Assembly: GCA_937920485.1 (NCBI GenBank)
Contig: CALETL010000229.1
Location: forward strand, 1 to 9,929
Length of the DNA stretch: 9,929 nt
Direction: 5' to 3'
From: an uncultured Phycisphaerae bacterium
GTDB taxonomy: Bacteria; Planctomycetota; Phycisphaerae; Sedimentisphaerales; Anaerohalosphaeraceae
The first letter of the stretch is position 1. Each line of letters opens with the position of its first letter. A program made the position numbers and the translations under genes. The notes beneath the pieces are model-generated. The model worked only from the letters and a program-made list of their open reading frames with translations. It was not told the origin of the DNA and made no database searches. Positions 6,135 to 9,929 of the stretch are shown in pieces.

Positions 6135-7853
6135 TTATTCCTGCCGGTCTTCTTCTTCAACGCCCTGTGTCACGCGCAGCACTTCTTCCGGCGTGGTTTG
6201 GCCGGCTAAAATCTTCAAAATACCATCATGCCGCATGCTAACATGGTCCGATGACGCTGCCGCGACAATCTGTTCGGTCGTCGGACTGGTCGAAATCAGC
6301 TTTCGCATTGAATCGCTGACCCGCAACATCTCAAAAATGCCCACACGCCCGCTCATGCCGGTTTTGTTGCACTCGTCACAACCGACACCATGGTACAACT
6401 TGGCATCATGCGGGATGCTGATCGAATTTTTCAATCCGTCAAGAATACTCGCATTGGGATGATACACCTCGCGGCAGACCGGACAGATGCGACGTACCAG
6501 ACGCTGTGCGATCACGCCTTCCAGCGAACTGGCCAACAGGAACGGCTCCACGCCCATATCAATCAGACGCGTTACCGCTCCGGCGGCATCATTGGTGTGC
6601 AGGGTCGAAAAAACAAGGTGCCCGGTCAGGGCCGCCCGGATCGCAATATCGGCGGTTTCTTTATCGCGGATTTCACCAACCATGATAATGTTGGGGTCCT
6701 GCCGCAGAATATGCCGAAGTCCGCGTCCGAACGTAAGACCCCGCCGCGGATTGACCGGCATTTGAACGATTCCGTCCAATTGATATTCCACCGGGTCCTC
6801 GATCGTAATGATTTTCAAGCTGGGGTCAAAGATGTGGTTGAGTGAAGCATACAGGGTCGTTGTTTTACCGCTGCCGGTCGGGCCCGTTACCAGCACGATC
6901 CCGTGGGCCTTTTTCAGACATTCTGAATAACCTGTCAGCGTTTGCGGATTCATACCGAGGTCTTTCAGTTCGATCAGCGCCGCGCTGCGGTCCAGCAGAC
7001 GCATTGTTACCGCTTCGCCAAACACCGTCGGAACCGTCGATACGCGAATATCGATCTTGCCCTTAGTGGCGGCGAATTCAATATGTCCGTCCTGCGGGAC
7101 AAACCGCTCGGCAATGTCCATCATCGCCATGATTTTAATGCGCGAAACAATCGCCGGGTGCAGCCGTTTGGGCGAAGCGGATTTTTCGATAAGTACGCCG
7201 TCAACGCGATACTTGATCTTGACCTCTTTCTCAAACGGTTCGATGTGAACGTCACTTGCCCGCGCTTCAATAGCTTCCAGAAGGATTAGATTCACCAGAT
7301 TCACCAGTGATGGTTCACGAGCCAGCTCGTGCAGTTTGGAAGTGGTTAACTGTCCATTCTCAAGCTCAGATTTAGCGTCTTTTGGACCTTTTTCACCGGG
7401 GGCCAGGTCATTCAGCATGCGTGCGACATTACTGCCGTAATATTTTGAGATGGCTTTCTCCAGATCACTCGTGCTGCAAAAAATTCTACGTACCGATAGG
7501 CCGGTCAATAACCGAATGTTGGAAATGGCTTCGGTATCAAAAGGATCTGTCATCGCCAGAGTCAATCGGCCATTCTGCCGGGATACGGGCAATAAATTGT
7601 ACTGGCTGACCATTTCGGCGGGTACCAGGTCGATTAATTCCCGGCCTAAATTCAGAGATTCCAGATCGAGTTTTTCGATTCCGGCCTGCTCTGCCAGCGT
7701 TTCAGCTAATTGACGAGAGCTGATTATGCCGTTTTTAGTCAGAATTCGGCCCAATTTTCTGGAATCACGATGCTGCTGCTCCAGAGCAGAGTTCAATTGG
7801 ATCTCACTGATGTAGTTCTTAGCTCTGAGCAATTGTCCGATCTGCTTTTTCAC
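6135..7853 (-). CDS. gspE: Type II secretion traffic ATPase GspE with MshEN-like N-terminus
   Basis: Read from GTG 7853, this protein has 572 residues. It is the cytoplasmic hexameric ATPase that drives pseudopilus assembly. Walker A is GPTGSGKT at 324-331, the Asp box ITIEDPVEY at 349-357, Walker B IIMVGEIRD at 389-397 and the His box GHLVFSTLHTND at 411-422. A zinc-binding tetracysteine lies at C457/C460 and C492/C495, as in GspE and PilB but not PilT. Residues 4-27 and 33-56 are two copies of the 24-residue MshEN pattern (x-L/I-G-x2-L ... I-x4-L-x3-L-x2-Q) with a 5-residue spacer. The open frame continues 81 codons upstream to an ATG, but that part is Cys/Phe-rich and AT-rich and looks non-coding. 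GTG is preceded by AAGGA at a 6-nt spacing. The gene leads the operon. Confidence 0.95.
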   Translation of the reverse strand: MKKQIGQLLRAKNYISEIQLNSALEQQHRDSRKLGRILTKNGIISSRQLAETLAEQAGIEKLDLESLNLGRELIDLVPAEMVSQYNLLPVSRQNGRLTLAMTDPFDTEAISNIRLLTGLSVRRIFCSTSDLEKAISKYYGSNVARMLNDLAPGEKGPKDAKSELENGQLTTSKLHELAREPSLVNLVNLILLEAIEARASDVHIEPFEKEVKIKYRVDGVLIEKSASPKRLHPAIVSRIKIMAMMDIAERFVPQDGHIEFAATKGKIDIRVSTVPTVFGEAVTMRLLDRSAALIELKDLGMNPQTLTGYSECLKKAHGIVLVTGPTGSGKTTTLYASLNHIFDPSLKIITIEDPVEYQLDGIVQMPVNPRRGLTFGRGLRHILRQDPNIIMVGEIRDKETADIAIRAALTGHLVFSTLHTNDAAGAVTRLIDMGVEPFLLASSLEGVIAQRLVRRICPVCREVYHPNASILDGLKNSISIPHDAKLYHGVGCDECNKTGMSGRVGIFEMLRVSDSMRKLISTSPTTEQIVAAASSDHVSMRHDGILKILAGQTTPEEVLRVTQGVEEEDRQE

Positions 7854-7859
7854 TGTGAT

Positions 7860-7864
7860 TCCTT
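7860..7864 (-). promoter_or_regulatory. Shine-Dalgarno supporting the GTG start of gspE
   Basis: The minus strand reads AAGGA, 6 nt, GTG. The spacing is ideal and the protein that follows starts MKKQIGQLL, matching where an MshEN domain normally begins. This overrides the far-upstream ATG at 8096. Confidence 0.6.
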
Positions 7865-7986
7865 CTTGATTCGCGGTTTTTAGTGTTAATACCACTGATT
7901 TTAAACTATTTTGAGAAAAATTAAAGTAACAAAAGCGTAAAAATACCGTTCTCCGCCAGGACGGTGGATCAAATAAAAGCAAAGTT

Positions 7987-8010
7987 ACACATAAAAAGAC
8001 GCATAAAGAG
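7987..8010 (+). repeat. Tandem 12-bp imperfect repeat upstream of ackA
   Basis: ACACATAAAAAG is directly followed by ACGCATAAAGAG, identical at 10 of 12 positions. The 12-bp period is close to one helical turn, so a dimeric regulator site is conceivable, but chance in AT-rich sequence is also possible. Confidence 0.35.
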
Positions 8011-8062
8011 GGGGTTTTATTACAGAAAATCTTAAAAATTGGTGAAAAACACGAATTTTCAA

Positions 8063-8086
8063 GACAGCCAACACGACAGCCATTAC
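8063..8086 (+). repeat. Second tandem 12-bp imperfect repeat upstream of ackA
   Basis: GACAGCCAACAC is followed by GACAGCCATTAC, with the first eight bases identical and 10 of 12 matching overall. The second copy overlaps the weak candidate -35 of ackA (8083-8088), so a bound protein there could affect ackA transcription. The function is inferred only from position. Confidence 0.4.
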
Positions 8087-8145
8087 ACTGGTACAAATTG
8101 AATCATAGAAACATAGCCGATTTTTAAGATAACAGGAAAATAGAG

Positions 8146-9336
8146 ATGAAAGTACTCGTAATTAATGCAGGCAGTTCATCTGTCAAATATCAGCTTTACC
8201 AGATGCCCGAAGCAGATGTTCTGGCAAAGGGTGCCGTTGAGCGTATCGGCGATAAAGAATCCCGGCTTTCACAGACAGTCGGCGGTCAGACGCATGATAT
8301 TGAAAAGACCGTTGCCAACCACGAACAGGCCATGGACCTGATTCTGGCGATGCTGGTTGATCCGGAATATGGTGTTCTCAAGGATGTTTCTGAGATTGCG
8401 TCCGTCGGTCACCGGGTGGTACACGGCGGCGAAGAGTTTAGTGGTTCGGTACTCATTGACGAGGCGGTCATTGCTTCGGTCGAAAAGTTTGCCGACCTGG
8501 CTCCGTTGCATAACCCGCCGAACCTGACGGGTATCCGTGCCTCTCAGCAAGGTTTGCCGCATGCAAAACAGGTGGCGTGTTTTGATACGGCGTTTCATAC
8601 GACGATCCCGGAAGTAGCTTATCTGTATGCTTTGCCGTACGAGTTATACGAAAAATATCGTGTCCGTCGATATGGTTTCCACGGCATCAGTCATAGATAT
8701 GTCGCACGACGTGCCGCCGATCTGATGGGCAAAGACAAAGACAGCGTTAACATCATCACATGCCATCTTGGCAATGGCTGTTCGATTACGGCTGTTAAGG
8801 ACGGCAACTCCGTCGATACATCAATGGGCCTGACCCCGCTTGAGGGCGTTGTCATGGGTACCCGCACCGGCGATTTTGACTCTGCGATTCTGTTCTACCT
8901 CGCCGACAAGGGCTACAGCATTGAAGAACTCAACACGCTCTGCAATAAAAAAAGCGGTCTTCTCGGTATCTCCGGCCAGTCCAATGATATGCGAAATCTC
9001 ACCGAACTCGCGGCCGGCGGCGACGAACGCGCACAGCTTGCGATCGATATCTTTGCCTACCGTGTCAAAAAATACATCGGCACATATACCGCTGTTTTGG
9101 GCACTGTTGATGCGGTTGTCTTTACCGGCGGTATTGGTGAAAATGCGGTTGACCTCAGAGCCATGATCTGTTCGGACCAGCCACAGATCGGTATCGAGAT
9201 TGATGCCGACAAAAACGCGGCCGCATCGGGAAAAGAAAGCCAGATCAGCACAACCAGCAGCCGCGTGAAGGTCTTTGTTATTCCAACCGATGAAGAAGCC
9301 GCCATCGCTAAAGATACTTATGAACTTGCAAAGTGA
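8146..9336 (+). CDS. ackA: Acetate kinase
   Basis: This 396-residue protein is a full-length acetate kinase (ATP + acetate = ADP + acetyl phosphate), a cytosolic enzyme of the ASKHA fold. It normally makes ATP during fermentation together with phosphotransacetylase. Both family signatures are present: the N-terminal VINAGSSSVKYQL (5-17) and the GFHGISHRYV segment (177-186). Residues matching those studied in the Methanosarcina enzyme are visible: N7, S10, S12, R90, H122 (in PLHNPPN), D147 (FDTAFH), H179, R240 (GTRTGDFD) and E383 (TDEE). The nucleotide-binding FTGGIGENA lies at 326-334. The start ATG has AGGA 8 nt upstream. It is divergent from the T2SS operon and no pta gene is adjacent in the window, so it may be a single-gene unit. 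The assignment is very secure. Confidence 0.97.
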   Translation: MKVLVINAGSSSVKYQLYQMPEADVLAKGAVERIGDKESRLSQTVGGQTHDIEKTVANHEQAMDLILAMLVDPEYGVLKDVSEIASVGHRVVHGGEEFSGSVLIDEAVIASVEKFADLAPLHNPPNLTGIRASQQGLPHAKQVACFDTAFHTTIPEVAYLYALPYELYEKYRVRRYGFHGISHRYVARRAADLMGKDKDSVNIITCHLGNGCSITAVKDGNSVDTSMGLTPLEGVVMGTRTGDFDSAILFYLADKGYSIEELNTLCNKKSGLLGISGQSNDMRNLTELAAGGDERAQLAIDIFAYRVKKYIGTYTAVLGTVDAVVFTGGIGENAVDLRAMICSDQPQIGIEIDADKNAAASGKESQISTTSSRVKVFVIPTDEEAAIAKDTYELAK

Positions 9337-9375
9337 CATAGTATTCAAAAAAACAGCTTCTGTGTTTAGTTAAAC

Positions 9376-9394
9376 CCCGATCCCGGTGATCGGG
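9376..9394 (+). terminator. GC-rich hairpin after ackA, possible weak terminator
   Basis: CCCGATC (9376-9382) pairs perfectly with GATCGGG (9388-9394) across the 5-nt loop CCGGT, 39 nt after the ackA stop. The following bases are pyrimidine-rich (ATTCTACTATTCTTTT) rather than a clean T-tract, so intrinsic termination would be inefficient. A competing pairing, ATCCCG (9380-9385) with CGGGAT (9391-9396), uses the same bases. Its position between ackA and the next gene fits a transcription boundary. Confidence 0.45.
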
Positions 9395-9411
9395 ATTCTA
9401 CTATTCTTTTG

Positions 9412-9421
9412 GGACATGTCC
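9412..9421. repeat. Perfect 10-bp palindrome
   Basis: GGACATGTCC is a perfect inverted repeat without spacer, located between the post-ackA hairpin and the candidate promoter of the downstream pair. It could be a small operator half-site pair, but no regulator is suggested by the neighbours. Confidence 0.3.
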
Positions 9422-9478
9422 TGTTCTTTGCCCTCTTTTATGCAAGCTCATTTCTTTTTTCTGGTACAAACCCCGCTA

Positions 9479-9507
9479 TTGCATATCACCGCTGTTTCGG
9501 GTATATA
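9479..9507 (+). promoter_or_regulatory. Candidate sigma-70-type promoter for the small ORF and permease
   Basis: TTGCAT (9479-9484) and TATATA (9502-9507) are separated by 17 bp; TATATT (9504-9509) is an overlapping alternative -10 with a 19-bp spacing. Transcription would start near 9513-9516, at or just before the ATG at 9516. The first gene's mRNA would then be leaderless or nearly so, which agrees with the absence of a Shine-Dalgarno there. The -35 match is only partial. Confidence 0.4.
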
Positions 9508-9515
9508 TTTGCGCT

Positions 9516-9674
9516 ATGGAAAAGGATATGCTGATTGGTATTATTTTAACCGCAGCGGCTTTATTGGCGGTTATTACGATAACTGTGCTGTCGCGGGCCT
9601 CTATTGAGCGAATCGCCTCTGATGGCTACAGGACTGCGAGAGAAACAATTAAGGGCAAAAAGAATGGCAAATAG
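9516..9674 (+). CDS. Small single-TM membrane protein (hypothetical, 52 aa)
   Basis: The frame ATG GAA AAG GAT ATG ... TAG encodes 52 residues. Residues 6-25 form one strongly hydrophobic segment (LIGIILTAAALLAVITITVL). After it comes a basic tail with several Arg and Lys, ending KGKKNGK. By the positive-inside rule the tail would stay in the cytoplasm. I do not recognise a family. No Shine-Dalgarno precedes the ATG, but a candidate promoter ends about 9 bases upstream. The 3' end overlaps the permease start by 11 nt in another frame, and the permease's Shine-Dalgarno (AAGGG, 9651-9655) lies inside this ORF, so the two are probably co-transcribed and coupled. It may be an accessory subunit of the permease or a chance ORF; a 73-codon frame crossing the same region is a less convincing alternative. 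Confidence 0.5.
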   Translation: MEKDMLIGIILTAAALLAVITITVLSRASIERIASDGYRTARETIKGKKNGK

Positions 9675-9929
9675 CCCCTCCTCTTCTTCCAGTCCGACAC
9701 CGGAACTTTCGCGCGAATTATCCCTATTCCATGTTACCATGATGGGTCTTGGCATGATGATCGGCGCCGGTGTCTTTTTGGGCATGGGCATCTCCATCGG
9801 CGAAGCGGGTCCGGGTGGAGTGGTGTTGACTTTTGCTCTCAATGGCCTTCTTGCAATGTTTACAGCAATGAGCTTTGCCGAGTTAAGCTCGGCCATTCCC
9901 CGTGCCGGCGGCGCCTACAACTTCGCACG
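9664..9929 (+). CDS. APC-family amino acid permease, N-terminal part (truncated by window)
   Basis: The first 88 residues of a larger protein are present, and the frame is open to the edge. After a Ser/Pro-rich cytoplasmic start (about 1-17), residues 27-44 carry GLGMMIGAGVFLGMG. This is the G-rich TM1 motif of the APC superfamily (amino acid-polyamine-organocation), in which the unwound helix binds the substrate amino group. AGPGG at 48-52 and TM2 follow, then FAELSSAIPRAGGAYNF at 71-87, the conserved loop and TM3 start of cationic amino acid transporter-like permeases. It is expected to be an inner-membrane secondary amino acid transporter; the substrate cannot be told from this part. The start ATG 9664 has AAGGG (9651-9655) at an 8-nt spacing and lies within the end of the small ORF. 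Confidence 0.88.
   Translation, partial: MANSPSSSSSPTPELSRELSLFHVTMMGLGMMIGAGVFLGMGISIGEAGPGGVVLTFALNGLLAMFTAMSFAELSSAIPRAGGAYNFA

Larger units (their letters stand above)
7854..8145. promoter_or_regulatory. Divergent intergenic region between gspE and ackA
   Basis: This 292-bp AT-rich spacer must carry the promoters for both the T2SS operon (leftward) and ackA (rightward). For gspE, a TAAAAT hexamer on the minus strand (7903-7898) is a possible -10, but no good -35 accompanies it. For ackA, TTACAC (8083-8088) and TAGAAA (8106-8111) are 17 bp apart, a weak match to sigma-70 sites. ackA has AGGA at 8134-8137, 8 nt from its ATG. A short hairpin lies at 7952-7967 (TCCGCC, loop, GGTGGA, one G-U pair in the plus-strand RNA). 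Two pairs of 12-bp imperfect direct repeats are present (7987-8010 and 8063-8086). None of the promoter assignments is secure. The open frame that crosses the left part is not believed to be translated. Confidence 0.5.

Noticed and set aside
5815..6462. 215-codon plus-strand frame across gspF and gspE
   Set aside because: It is antisense to two highly conserved genes; its composition mirrors their codons and no domain is recognisable.
47..7853. Type IV pilus or Tad cluster instead of T2SS
   Set aside because: The E-F-G-H-I-J-K-L order, a GspG calcium-loop C-terminus and a GspK with helix-hairpin-helix segments and no Glu5 all point to T2SS; no PilT, PilQ or Tad protein is present.
7854..8096. 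81-codon upstream extension of gspE to an ATG at 8096
   Set aside because: The added peptide is rich in Cys, Phe and Leu and unlike any GspE N-terminus, it would place the MshEN domain far inside, and the GTG at 7853 has an ideal Shine-Dalgarno.
8821..9348. 175-codon minus-strand frame within ackA
   Set aside because: It is the complement of strongly conserved acetate kinase codons, with no promoter or ribosome site of its own.
9386..9607. 73-codon plus-strand frame beginning with GTG inside the post-ackA hairpin
   Set aside because: It starts in the hairpin without a Shine-Dalgarno, has a patchy Phe/Tyr-rich composition and conflicts with the small TM ORF that is linked to the permease.
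9561..9896. 111-codon minus-strand frame opposite the permease start
   Set aside because: It is antisense to the conserved APC TM1-TM3 region and rich in Pro/Met/Arg, as typical for the complement of Gly/His/Ala codons.
1..9929. Mobile element, CRISPR array, tRNA or phage signature
   Set aside because: No transposase, integrase, terminal repeats, regularly spaced repeats or cloverleaf-like sequence was seen on either strand; the region looks like ordinary chromosome.

Overview
The window is mostly one long minus-strand gene cluster for a type II secretion system (T2SS). It is followed on the plus strand by an acetate kinase gene, a small membrane-protein ORF and the start of an APC-family transporter. 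The organism is most likely a Gram-negative (diderm) bacterium of moderate GC content. The form of the T2SS proteins (a PilM/PilN-like GspL ending in a FHYRNFSK-type tail), the acetate kinase and the APC transporter would fit an anaerobic or fermentative member of the PVC group, for example a Phycisphaerae-like planctomycete. That assignment is inferred from protein style and has not been tested by any search.

Minus strand, read in the direction of transcription (7853 down to 1): gspE (ATPase), gspF (inner-membrane platform), gspG (major pseudopilin), gspH, gspI, gspJ and gspK (minor pseudopilins), gspL (platform/assembly protein), and the first 11 codons of a probable gspM at the window edge. 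The order matches the classical gsp operon from E to M. Junctions are very tight: 33, 17, -8, 10, -4, -4, -4 and 12 nt. No internal promoter or terminator is evident, so the set is probably one translationally coupled operon. gspC and gspD (the secretin) are not upstream, because the neighbouring gene is a plus-strand ackA. No prepilin peptidase gene lies in the window. Three genes use non-ATG starts: gspE (GTG), gspF (TTG) and gspL (TTG). The GspE N-terminus carries two 24-residue MshEN-type motifs separated by exactly five residues, the arrangement known to bind cyclic di-GMP, although key arginines are replaced.

The 292-bp region at 7854-8145 separates the divergent gspE and ackA genes and must hold both promoters. 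It is AT-rich and contains two pairs of imperfect 12-bp direct repeats and a small GC-rich hairpin. ackA (8146-9336) is intact, with the acetate kinase catalytic residues visible. It is followed by a GC-rich hairpin with two mutually exclusive pairings.

The right end holds a candidate promoter placed almost directly on the start codon of a 52-codon single-TM ORF (9516-9674). This ORF overlaps by 11 nt the start of an APC amino-acid permease gene, which runs off the window. I saw no tRNA, rRNA, CRISPR array, insertion sequence or phage gene. This is largely a core-type region. The points most worth a second look are the possible c-di-GMP input to GspE, the small overlapping membrane ORF, and the secretin-less gene layout.
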